Source: Synanceia verrucosa (taxonomy: Eukaryota; Chordata; Actinopteri; Perciformes; Synanceiidae). From it: a stretch of 64,000 nt of DNA. The stretch covers positions 30,978,437-31,042,436 of the forward strand of contig CM056551.1 in assembly GCA_029721515.1 (NCBI GenBank), given 5' to 3'. The translations under genes and the position numbers were made by a program. Position 1 is the first letter of the stretch. Every line of letters starts with the position of its first letter. Below are positions 1-13,000 of this stretch, piece by piece. The notes under the pieces are model-generated. The model was not told where the DNA came from, did no database searches, and worked only from the letters and a program-made list of their open reading frames with translations.

Positions 1-915
1 GTTGTAGTGAGGTGTAGTGAGGTGTGGTTAGTTGTAGTGAGGTGTAGTGAGGTGTAGTGAGGTGTGGTTAGTTGTAGTGAGGTGTAGTGAGGTGTGGTTA
101 GTTGTAGTGAGGTGTAGTGAGGTGTGGTTAGTTGTAGTGAGGTGTAGTGAGGTGTAGTGAGGTGTGGTTAGTTGTAGTGAGGTGTAGTGAGGTGTGGTTA
201 GTTGTAGTTAGGTGTAGTGAGGTGTGGTTAGTTGTAGTGAGGTGTAGTGAGGTGTAGTGAGGTGTGGTTAGTTGTAGTGAGGTGTAGTGAGGTGTAGTGA
301 GGTGTGGTTAGTTGTAGTGAGGTGTAGTGAGGTGTAGTGAGGTGTGGTTAGTTGTAGTGAGGTGTGGTGAGGTGTAGTGAGGTGTGGTTAGTTGTAGTGA
401 GGTGTAGTGAGGTGTAGTGAGGTGTAGCTAGTTGTAGTGAGGTGTAGTGAGGTGTGGTGAGGTGTAGTGAGGTGTGGTGAGGTGTAGTGAGGTGTAGTGA
501 GGTGTGGTTAGTTGTAGTGAGGTGTAGTGAGGTGTGGTTAGTTGTAGTGAGGTGTAGTGAGGTGTGGTTAGTTGTAGTGAGGTGTAGTGAGGTGTAGTGA
601 GGTGTGGTTAGTTGTAGTGAGGTGTAGTGAGGTGTAGTGAGGTGTGGTTAGTTGTAGTGAGGTGTAGTGAGGTGTAGTGAGGTGTGGTTAGTTGTAGTGA
701 GGTGTAGTGAGGTGTAGTGAGGTGTGGTTAGTTGTAGTGAGGTGTAGTGAGGTGTGGTTAGTTGTAGTGAGGTGTAGTGAGGTGTGGTTAGTTGTAGTGA
801 GGTGTAGTGAGGTGTGGTTAGTTGTAGTGAGGTGTGGTGAGGTGTAGTGAGGTGTGGTTAGTTGTAGTGAGGTGTAGTGAGGTGTGGTTAGTTGTAGTTA
901 GGTGTAGTGAGGTGT
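1..915. repeat. 10-bp minisatellite array
   Basis: Tandem 10-bp units of the form GTTGTAGTGA, GGTGTAGTGA and GGTGTGGTTA are arranged in 30- to 40-bp higher-order groups. The array is cut by the left edge of the window and ends about 95 bp before the first C5 exon, so it most likely sits in the preceding C5 intron. No coding content is seen. Confidence 0.95.
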
Positions 916-1009
916 TAATCAGTGTTCATAACTGCCACTCACTTCCTGTGCAGACAGGAAGTTCAAAGGTCAGCTGACCTGTGTGTCTGTCCAGGTGTGT
1001 GTGTTGCAG

Positions 1010-4000
1010 ATCCAGTCCAGGTGTCGGTCTACCTGCCGCTCAGTGTGGACGTCCCTCTGCCCTACCAGGTGGTGAGAGGAGAGCAAGTGGAGCTGCAGGG
1101 CTCCATCTACAACCAGCAGGCCGAGAGCATCCAGGTACTGCTGCTACTACTAGTACTACTAGTACTACTGCTAGTATTACTGCTATCAGTACTACTGCTA
1201 CTACTAGTACTACTAGTACTACTGCTAGTATTACTGCTATCAGTACTACTGCTACTACTAGTACTACTAGTACTACTGCTAGTATTACTGCTATCAGTAC
1301 TACTGCTACTACTAGTACTACTAGTACTACTGATAGTATTACTGCTATCAGTACTACTGCTACTACTAGTACTACTAGTACTACTGCTAGTATTACTGCT
1401 ATCAGTACTACTGCTACTACTAGTACTACTAGTACTACTGATAGTATTACTGCTACCAGTACTACTGGTACTACTATTACTACTGCTAGTATTACTGCTA
1501 CCAGTACTATTGGTACTACTAGTATTACTGCTAGTATTACTGCTACCAGTACAACTGGTACTACTAGTACTACTGGTACTACTATTACTACTGCTAGTAT
1601 TACTGCTACCAGTACTATTGGTACTACTAGTATTACTGCTAGTATTACTGCTACCAGTACAACTGGTACTACTAGTACTACTGCTAGTATTACTGCTATC
1701 AGTACTACTGCTACTACTAGTACTACTAGTACTACTGCTAGTATTACTGCTATCAGTACTGCTGCTACTACTAGTACTACTAGTACTACTGCTAGTATTA
1801 CTGCTAGTATTACTGCTACCAGTACAACTGGTACTACTAGTATTACTGCTAGTATTACTGCTACCAGTACAACTGGTACTACTAGTACTACTGGTACTAC
1901 TATTACTACTGCTAGTATTACTGCTACCAGTACTACTGGTACTACTAGTATTACTGCTAGTATTACTGCTACCAGTACTACTGGTACTACTAGTATTACT
2001 GCTAGTATTACTGCTACCAGTACTACTGGTACTACTAGTATTACTGCTAGTATTACTGCTACCAGTACTATTGGTACTACTAGTATTACTATCACCGTAC
2101 TAGCAATAACTGCTGACCTCCCTCTTTCTCTCCTCTTCCACCCTCTCTCCTCCACCCTGTCTCCTCCACCCTCTCTCAGTACTGCGTGACGCTGACGGCT
2201 GGTCCAGCCTTGTGTCTCCATCAGTCCCAGCCTGCTGCTGGAGGTCCAGGGGTGCGCTCCACCTCCTGCAGCTGGAGTCCTCTGGCTGCTGGTGGGGTGG
2301 GGAAGGTGAGCTTCACCCTGCTGGGCCTGGAGCCTGGAGAGCACACCCTGACCTTCACTGTGAAGACCCGTCAGGGAGGCCGAGACATCCTGGAGAAGAA
2401 GCTCAGAGTGGTGGTAGGTATGGAGCACAGTGTCTCCAGGGCGACTGTCGTCAGGGTGACTGGGACAGGAAACAGGAAGTAGAAAGAGCAACCTGTGTCT
2501 GTGTTGCAGCCTGAAGGGCTGAGGAGGGAGCAGCTCTCTGGAGGCAGGCTGGACCCTCAGGGACTCTACGGTGCGTTTACTGTCTGATCTGCAGCTCCGA
2601 CAACAGGCCGTCCTCAGCTGAAGCCCCTCTGCTGTTTGTTCACTGCAGGTTCAGAGAAGAGGTCAGTGGAGCTGAAGCAGAAACTACCAGACAACATGGT
2701 TCCAAACACAGCTGTGGAGAGGATGCTGATGATCAACGGTAGGATGGATGGTCTGCTGAGGGTCTACTGAGGGTCTGATGATCTACTGAGGGTCTACTGA
2801 GGGTCTGATGATCTACTGAGGGTCTACTGAGGGTCTACTGAGGGTCTGATGATCTACTGAGGGTCTACTGAGGGTCTGATGATCTACTGAGGGTCTACTG
2901 AGGGTCTACTTAGAGTCTGATGATCTACTGAGGGTCTACTGAGGGTCTGATGATCTACTGAGGGTCTACTGAGGGTCTGATGATCTACTGAGGGTCTGAT
3001 GATCTACTGAGGATCTACTGAGGGTCTGATGATCTACTGAGGGTCTACTTAGAGTCTGATGATCTACTGAGGATCTACTGAGGGTCTGATGATCTACTGA
3101 GGGTCTACTTAGAGTCTGATGATCTACTGAGGGTCTACTGAGGGTCTGATGATCTACTGAGGGTCTACTGAGGGTCTGATGATCTACTGAGGGTCTACTG
3201 AGGGTCTGATGATCTACTGAGGGTCTACTGAGGGTCTGATGATCTACTGAGGGTCTACTTAGAGTCTGATGATCTACTGAGGGTCTACTGAGGGTCTGAT
3301 GATCTACTGAGGGTCTGATGATCTACTGAGGGTCTACTGAGGGTCTGATGATCTACTGAGGGTCTACTGAGGGTCTGATGATCTACTGAGGGTCTACTGA
3401 GGGTCTGATGATCTGCTGAGGGTCTACTGAGGGTCTGATGATCTACTGAGGGTCTGATGATCTACTGAGGGTCTACTGAGGGTCTGATGATCTACTGAGG
3501 GTCTACTGAGGGTCTGATGATCTACTGAGGGTCTACTGAGGGTCTGATGATCTACTGAGGGTCTACTTAGAGTCTGATGATCTACTGAGGGTCTACTGAG
3601 GGTCTGATGATCTACTGAGGGTCTACTGAGGGTCTGATGATCTACTGAGGGTCTACTGAGGGTCTGATGATCTACTGAGGGTCTACTGAGGGTCTGATGA
3701 TCTACTGAGGGTCTACTGAGGGTCTGATGATCTACTGAGGGTCTACTGAGGGTCTGATGATCTACTGAGGGTCTACTGAGGGTCTGATGATCTACTGAGG
3801 GTCTACTGAGGGTCTGATGGTCTACTGAGGGTCTACTGAGGGTCTGATGATCTACTGAGGGTCTACTTAGAGTCTGATGATCTACTGAGGGTCTACTGAG
3901 GGTCTGATGGTCTACTGAGGGTCTACTGAGGGTCTGATGTTCTACTGAGGGTCTACTGAGGGTCTGATGATCTACTGAGGGTCTACTGAGGGTCTGATGA

Positions 4001-7000
4001 TCTACTGAGGGTCTACTGAGGGTCTGATGATCTACTGAGGGTCTACTGAGGGTCTGATGATCTACTGAGGGTCTACTGAGGGTCTGATGATCTACTGAGG
4101 GTCTACTGAGGGTCTGATGATCTACTGAGGGTCTACTGAGGGTCTGATGATCTACTGAGGGTCTGATGATCTACTGAGGGTCTACTGAGGGTCTGATGAT
4201 CTACTGAGGGTCTGATGATCTACTGAGGGTCTACTGAGGGTCTACTGAGGGTCTGATGATCTACTGAGGGTCTGATGATCTACTGAGGGTCTACTGAGGG
4301 TCTGATGATCTACTGAGGGTCTACTGAGGGTCTGATGATCTACTGAGGGTCTACTGAGGGTCTGATGATCTACTGAGGGTTTACTGAGGGTCTGATGATC
4401 TACTGAGGGTCTACTTAGGGTCTGCTGAGGGTCTGATGATCTACTGAGGGTCTACTGAGGGTCTGATGATCTACTGAGGGTCTACTTAGGGTCTGATGAT
4501 CTACTGAGGGTCTACTTAGGGTCTGCTGAGGGTCTGATGATCTACTGAGGGTCTACTGAGGGTCTGATGATCTACTTAGGGTCTGATGATCTACTGAGGG
4601 TCTACTTAGGGTCTGCTGAGGGTCTGATGATCTACTGAGGGTCTACTGAGGGTCTGATGATCTACTTAGGGTCTGATGATCTACTGAGGGTCTACTGAGG
4701 GTCTGATGATCTACTGAGGGTCTACTGAGGGTCTGATGATCTACTGAGGGTTTACTGAGGGTCTGATGATCTACTGAGGGTCTACTGAGGGTCTGATGAT
4801 CTACTGAGGGTCTACTTAGAGTCTGATGATCTACTGAGGGTCTACTGAGGGTCTGAGGGTCTACTGAGGGTCTACTGAGGGTCTGATGATCTACTGAGGG
4901 TCTACTTAGGGTCTGATGATCTACTGAGGGTTTACTGAGGGTCTGATGATCTACTGAGGGTCTACTTAGGGTCTGCTGAGGGTCTGATGATCTACTGAGG
5001 GTCTACTGAGGGTCTGATGATCTACTGAGGGTCTACTTAGGGTCTGATGATCTACTGAGGGTCTACTTAGGGTCTGCTGAGGGTCTGATGATCTACTGAG
5101 GGTCTACTGAGGGTCTGATGATCTACTTAGGGTCTGATGATCTACTGAGGGTCTACTTAGGGTCTGCTGAGGGTCTGATGATCTACTGAGGGTCTACTGA
5201 GGGTCTGATGATCTACTTAGGGTCTGATGATCTACTGAGGGTCTACTGAGGGTCTGATGATCTACTGAGGGTCTACTGAGGGTCTACTGAGGGTCTGATG
5301 AGCTACTGAGGGTCTGATGATCTACTGAGGGTCTACTGAGGGTCTGATGGTCTACTGAGGGTCTACTGAGGGTCTGATGATCTACTGAGGGTCTACTGAG
5401 GGTCTGATGATCTACTGAGGATGGAGGGTTGGGTCTAAGGCCCAATCCCCTTTGTCTTCCTTTAACACTAGCACTTGGTTTCAAGTGCCCTCCAAAGGTA
5501 GACACCCCTACAGGATTAAGTGAGAAGTGTCAGGGTAGAACTCTTACCTACAGAGTGGGACAGCACTCAGCGTAGCGACGTTGTTCACTGACGTCACGCT
5601 GTGCACCGACGTCCATTTGTGCTAGTCTTTTGCAGAGCCATTTTTCTTAACTTTGGTTGAGTTCTCAAAAACTCGTGGGTAACTTCTTCCTCCACTACGT
5701 TTCGAGTCTGCATGGTGGTTTGAAGGGATGATAAGCACTTCCCCTCGCTCTTCAAAGCAATGGGACACACTACCCTCAGAGAAACTCTGATCTGAGTGAC
5801 GATGTTGATGATGGAGCTCCCTGCTGGTGGTCTCCTCTCCACCTCTCCTCTCCTCAGGTGACCTCCTCGGTGACGTCCTCTCGGTGTCCCTCAGTCCTGA
5901 AGGCCTCCTCCAGCTCATCAACCTCCCCTCCGGCTCAGCACAGGCGGCGCTCAGCAGCCTCCTCCCCCTGGCCCAGGTGTACCAGTACCTGGAGACGACG
6001 AGGAGCTGGGACCTCCTGGGAGCAGACATCCAGAAGAACTCAGCAGATCTGAGACGGAAGATCAGAGAAGGTGAGGAGGTGCCGAGGAGGTGCTGAGGAG
6101 GTGCTGAAGAGGCTAATTTCCTGTTTTCTGGCTGTGTGTGCAGGTGTGGTCGGGATCAGTTCCTTCAGAGCTGGAGACTCCAGCTACAGCATGTGGATGA
6201 AGAGGGAACCCAGCACCTGGTGAGGACAAGAACCAGATTATTACCATTTAATATTCATATTTATGTTCATCTGTCACAGTATTGTCCATACGTTGGACCG
6301 TACCACGTCCACACAGTCTATCCTCTGCTCAGATGCTCTTTACCTCTGCAGGTGGAATGACAAGAAAGATGAATATATTTCTGTTAAACTGTGTGTTTGC
6401 TGTCATTTTTCCACTGATCCCTGCTCTGTGTCTCTCAGGCTGTCAGTCATTTTTCTACTGATCCCTGCTCTGTGTCTCTCAGGCTGTCAGTCATTTTTCC
6501 ACTGATCCCTGCTCTGTGTCTCTCAGGCTTTCAGTCATTTTTCTACTGATCCCTGCTCTGTGTCTCTCAGGCTGTCAGTCATTTTTCTACTGATCCCTGC
6601 TCTGTGTCTCTCAGGCTGTCAGTCATTTTTCCACTGATCCCTGCTCTGTGTCTCTCAGGCTTTCAGTCATTTTTCTACTGATCCCTGCTCTGTGTCTCTC
6701 AGGCTTTCAGTCATTTTTCCACTGATCCCTGCTCTGTGTCTCTCAGGCTGTCAGTCATTTTTCCACTGATCCCTGCTCAGTGTCTCTCAGGCTCTCAGTC
6801 ATTTTTCCACTGATCCCTGCTCTGTGTCTCTCAGGCTGTCAGTCATTTTTCCACTGATCCCTGCTCTTGTCTCTCAGGCTGTCAGTTATTTTTCTACTGA
6901 TCCCTGCTCTGTGTCTCTCAGGCTTTCAGTCATTTTTCTACTGATCCCTGCTCTGTGTCTCTCAGGCTGTCAGTCATTTTTCTACTGATCCCTGCTCTGT

Positions 7001-10000
7001 GTCTCTCAGGCTTTCAGTCATTTTTCTACTGATCCCTGCTCTGTGTCTCTCAGGCTTTCAGTCATTTTTCTATTGATCCCTGCTCTGTGTCTCTCAGGCT
7101 TTCAGTCATTTTTCCACTGATCCCTGCTCTGTGTCTCTCAGGCTGTCAGTCATTTTTCCACTGATCCCTGCTCTGTGTCTCTCAGGCTCTCAGTCATTTT
7201 TCCACTGATCCCTGCTCTGTGTCTCTCAGGCTTTCAGTAATTTTTCCACTGATCCCTGCTCTGTGTCTCTCAGGCTCACAGCCCTGGTGGTGAAGACCCT
7301 TTCACTGGTGGACCAGCTGGTCTCTGTGGACCACCAGACTCTGTCAGACTCGGTGGCCTGGTTGATCCGCAGGACTCAGCAGGAGGACGGATCCTTCAGA
7401 GACCAGTCCTCCTTCAGACCCAACAGAGCCGTGGTCAGCAGCTCCTCTTCTTCTCCTTCTCCTCTTTATTGCCCTCCTGTCAGGCTTAATGAGCGCTGTT
7501 TTCTGATTGGCTGCAGGCTGCAGGGACACCTGTCGTTGACCAATCAGTGTTCCTGACCTCCTTCGTTCTGATCGCCTTACACAAAGCCACGAGCATCACT
7601 GACCCCATCCTGCAGCTCAGGGTGAGGACCTCCTCCTGCCTTCTCTGTCCTCTGTCCTCCTGCAGTCTTTTGTGAATCATTTTTTAATCTATTCTCCTTC
7701 TCCTCACTTTCTCCTCCCCTCTCCTCTTCCTCCTCCTCTCCCCTTCTCTTCCTCCTCCTCTCCTCTCTTCTCCTCCTCTCTCAGTTCCACTATGACTCCA
7801 TGAGGTCAGCAGCAAACTACATTTCCCAGCATGCCCTGGGTGTGAAGAGTGTGTACGTGCGTGCGGTGGCGACCTTCGCTCTGACCCTTCATGACTCCAA
7901 CAGCGTGACGTCCTCCGAGCTGCTCATCAGTCTGGAGAAACTGGCTCTGAACAAAGGTGCTGATTGGTCCCTCGCTGGTCGCCATGGTTACCGACCATCC
8001 CGTCATTCGTAAATCACTCACAGAGAGATGATCGTTTGAGTGAAATATTTCCAGCTAATATTTTAAATCTATCATAAATGAACTAGTAATAGAACAATAG
8101 AATAAGAACAGATTGATTATGGTAAACTGATGAATAATAATGGCTTTATTGTCATTATTTTACAGTGCAATGTAAAAAAACACAGATCTATAGAAACATG
8201 ATGTAATATCTTAACGATCTTTCCTTGGATCTGGTGGTCAGGTCACCCCGCCGTGCTGCGGTACTGGCAGGAGTCCAGCGTGGCGGCTGATTGGCTGAAA
8301 CCCGACCAATCGAGTGGGCTGACGGTGGAGACGACAGCGTACGTCCTGCTGACGGTGCTGCTCAAGGTGAACTACGACAAACAGCTCAGAGTTGATCTCC
8401 TGATCAGTGATGATAGTAATCAGAGTATTGATTAGTATTGATGGTGTGCTGCAGGGCAGGATTCCCTACGCCAACCCCATCCTGTCCTGGCTGACCCAGG
8501 ATCAGCACTACGGAGACGCTTTCTACTCCATGCAGGTCCTCTCACTCACTCCTGCTCTGCTCTGCTGGCTGACCTTTGACCTCCAACCTGTCTGTCTCTG
8601 TCCCTCAGGACACGGTGATGACTCTGGAGGCCGTGACGGAGTACAGCAGGGTTGTCCCCCGGGCCGTCCTCGACCAGGACATCAACATCCGCTATGCCAG
8701 GAAGGGACCGCTGGGACGAGTCCAGCTGAGCCAGAGCCGACCTGTGGCCACGCCCATCCAGGTGAGAGGGAGACAGGTGAGGACAGGGAGACAGGTGAGG
8801 TCAGTGAGACAGGACAGTGAGACAGGTGAGGACAGGGAGACAGGACAGTGAGACAGGTGAGGACAGGGAGACAGGACAGTGAGACAGGTGAGGTCAGTGA
8901 GACAGGTGAGGACAGGGAGACAGGACAGTGAGACAGGTGAGGTCAGTGAGACAGGTGAGGACAGGGAGACGGGTCTGGTGCTGCTCTGCTATGGTCAACA
9001 ACCTTCTGTCTTCAAGGTGATGGAGGACGATGACATCACTGTTTCCACTGGTTACGGGAGGGGCGTGTCCAATGTGAAGGTAGGTGTGGCTTAAAGTGTC
9101 CCTTTGAGATGTCCCAGAATGCCTTGTGACTGTCCCCTGTGTCCCCAGATGAGGACAGTTTACCACCAGACCACCTCTTCTTCTCAGAGCTGCAACTTTG
9201 AGCTCAGCATCGAGGTGGCCGGCCCCTCCAGCAGTACGTATCCACCCGCTGCCTCCTCGTGTCTGTCACCATGGTAACATGTCCTCCTGTCTGTCACCAC
9301 GGTAATGTGTCCCATCTTCCTCAGAGCCCAGTCTCAGTGCTCCTCACCTGGTCGCCTGTGCAAAGTGAGAAACTTCATGATAAACGTCACAGGTTCACTC
9401 TGGAACATTATGATCATATTATTATTAGTAAAAATAATAATAAAGATACATTATATTTTATATTGAGGTAAAAGCATACATTCATACATTCATCACACAT
9501 CAAATGAAGACATAAAAGCATTCACTGGTAGTTCCTCACCATAATTCTTCAGTCTGTCAAAGATATTTCTTCACTGATTATTGGCGTGTTTCCAGGTATA
9601 AACCTCCTCCTAACGAGGCGTTCACTGACTCCAGTCTGACGGTGATGAAGATCCAGCTGCCAACAGGTGTGGAGGCTTACCTGGAGGACCTGAGACAGGT
9701 GAGCGTTCCTCCAGGTGGAACCGATCTGTTCATGTTAATATTGTTCTTATAGTTGTTGTTGTTTTCCAGTTCAGAGACTCAGAGGAGCCGAGCGTCTCTC
9801 ACTACGAGCTGCAGGGAAACACTGTGGTCGTCCAGCTGGACTCTGTGAGTGAAAACAGAAGAACCAACATACACACAGCAGAACATCTGAAACATTAGTG
9901 TTCAAACAAAAAACTGAAGGGAACAAGATGGACTATTAACAAAACATGATCTAATAAGCTATAAGATAAATAAACATAACTGTATTTTTAACTCTTTGAA

Positions 10001-13000
10001 TTAAAACACAAAGTACCTTGTTCCAGTGTTTTTGTCCATTTTCAGTCATATTTCCAGAACCACAGAATATTTTGTACTATGTCTCTGAAAACAGTGAATA
10101 TCTCAAATGAAAGAAGAGACTCTCTATTTCATCATAAAAAAATGTTTGTTTTTATCTTGTTCCATTCTTGTTTTATCAGAGGTAGAGTAGAGGACACTTT
10201 CACCAAAATCACCACTTTTTCTCCACATTCTGTTTGTTTTGCTCTCTAATCTCGATCGTCTCCACTTCCTGTTTTGATCTCTGTGGTGTATACCGTCTCT
10301 TTATGCTCTGACTACATCTCCCAGAAGCCCCAACATTACTCACAGGCTGTGGGGGACCATGATTGGCGACCTGCTGCTGAAAAAAGGAAAAACGTACATA
10401 CATACATATTCATTTATGGCACTCAAGCATTCTATTTAGGGGATGTAACTAGACGTTCTTGGTACTCAAAGTTTTAAAGAGAAATGTGCAGGTTTGGGTT
10501 GACGGTGTGTTCAAGGATGGCTTCAACATCTGAGAGTTGAATGAATTTACTAACAAAATGTTTTTTTGTCCCTATTTCTGTTACATTTCCTGTCTGCTTG
10601 CTAGGTTCCCTCAGACGTCTTCCTGTGTGTTGGTTTTAGGATCAGGACCAATTTCAGGGTGGACGGGGTCAGTGAGTCCCTGTTTAGTGTCTATGAGCCC
10701 CAGGACAAAGGTGAGACACTGTTAGCCTAGCTTAGCACAAAGACTGGAAGCGGGGGAAAACTGATTTACATAAAATGATATCTGTGTGAACCATTTACAT
10801 GTTGAACTGAGATGCTCTTTTGTCCTGCAGGCAGTGAATGCACCAAACAGTTCTCCTACCAGCAGCAGAAGCTGCAGCGCCTCTGTGTGGGCGACCAGTG
10901 TCAGTGCATGACAGGTGAGCATGACAGGTGACACACTGAGCTCTCTGTGTGTTCTAGGTGGGATTACACCTGATGTGTTGTTGTTGTTGTTTAGCTGCGT
11001 GTGCTGCCTACAGAGGAAACATCGATGTGACACTGACAACAGCCAAACGAACCAACGAGACGTGCGAGCCTCACATCAGATATGGTGAGCCGGAGATTGA
11101 CTGCGTCTCCATGGAGACGACAGAGGTCCCGTCAATTATGCACTAGTCTTTATTTAGTCATCATTTTAACATATTTCACATTTAACTGATATTTTACCAA
11201 GGACAATAGTGGGATATTTTTGAGCATTTTTCACATATTTTACCAAATAATCTCTTATTTTTCACATGTCAAACTATTGTGGTTTAGTTAGATGTTTTTC
11301 AAATATTTCACTAAATAATTTCAGATATTTCAGACATTTCTTCACATATTTGGGGAAATTTGTTTTCTGATATTTCTCAGACACTTTTTTTGTGATGTTT
11401 TCACACAGTGTCCTAATAATTTTCCACATTGTCACATATTCAGCTCTGGTTAAACAGTTATCAGGCTGAATTGGCTGGTTTGACATGTTTTACTGCTGAC
11501 CCGTTAGCTGCTGCTCTCTGAACCGTCAGCAGGTCTTGTCTAAAAAGATGTTTCTGAATACTGACACTGGATCAAAGAGACACCTCTCTGTTTCTTTGTC
11601 TCCCTGCAGCCTACAAGCTGATGGTGAAGTCTGCAGCAGCAGAAGGAGACTTTATGACCTACACAGCCACCGTAGTTGAAGTCCTGAAGAACTCAGATAA
11701 AGGTGAGTGAAAACATCTGCCTTCATCTGGATTTAATGAGCAGACATGGAACATTTACACACATGTTTCATTTCTTTATAGAAATCAGTTCTTCACTTTT
11801 CAGACAGCTCATGTTGAAAAAGGATCGGGTTTCAGATATCATATATGTTCATTTTTAACCCGAACCCTAACTGGTACAGAAGGCAAAAAACACACAGCCC
11901 ATAAATCCATATTACACACTCTGTCAGTCAAAGAAGATCAGAACAAATAATAAACGAATAAATAAAATAAATAAAGAACGAGAAGAGAAGAAGAAGCTAT
12001 GGTAACAAAAAAATAAACAAAGTCTTTTCAGTGTAGTTAATGAAAATAAAAACATTAAAAATCAAATCTGACCTAACAAGTCTCATTCAATCTTTCTAGA
12101 ACCTCTTTGCCCTGGATATGCTTCATTACACTGGTCACATCATCGTTTGACATCATGTCTTGTGTGTCTTGCAGAGCTTGAGGCGGTGAGTTCAGGGACT
12201 CAGGTGGAGCTGGTAAAAAAGATCACCTGCAGCTCTGTGGATCTGCAGAACAACAAGCAGTACCTGGTGATGGGAGCCAGAGGGTCAGAGGTCACCATCA
12301 GCCATGGCTTCAAGTCAGTGTCCTCCTCTTTCTCTCTATCTCTCCTCTTCCTCTCTCTCTCTCTCTCTCCCCCTCTCTCCCCCTCTCTCTCCTCTGTTTC
12401 CGGTTCCGGTGAGCGTGAGTGTGAGCGGTAGCGTGAGTGGTGGAAGTGCGAGTGGCGCGGAGCTTTGAATGGTTTCTGCCGCAATTCTTGGGATTTCTAC
12501 TGTGCTTATTCACTTGTGCATGATCAGGTGAGGTCTTTTAATTGTTTTCTCGTTGTTTGCCGACTGTCGGAGATTCTGTCTGCTGGTCTCTGGTCGTTTT
12601 CGGGAGGCATGGCGTCCTCCGAGACGCCACCTCCGTCTATCCGGCAGGGAGTACGGATCGTCCCTCCGGATAGTTCGGTGAGTGTGGAGGAGGTTCTGCT
12701 GGCTGTGGGGGAGCAGGTCGGCCATGACCAGCTGAGCTTCGCCTCCAGGATGAACAAAGCTGTGGTAGTGTTCTTAAAATCAGAGCCGCTGGTCTATCAG
12801 CTGATAGGAAGCGGGGTGTTCATTCGGGACCTGTATGTGCAGGTGTCCCCGCTGTCAGCTCCTTCCACGAGGATCACCGTATCCGGGGTTCCTCCATTTA
12901 TTTCTAACGAGCTGCTGGAAAACGAGCTCCGCAGATTCGGAAAGTTTGCAAGTGGTTGTAAAAATGTAAGTTTGGGATGCAAAGATCCCAAACTTAAACA

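Noticed and set aside
922..2491. Leu/Val-rich and Ser/Thr-rich frames of about 400-480 codons
   Set aside because: They run through a C5 exon into the intronic TAC/TGC repeat and ignore good splice sites; only 1010-1134 and 2180-2413 belong to a protein.
5284..6029. Several 70-135 codon frames on the minus strand
   Set aside because: They are antisense to a C5 exon and to intronic minisatellite; no recognisable motifs.
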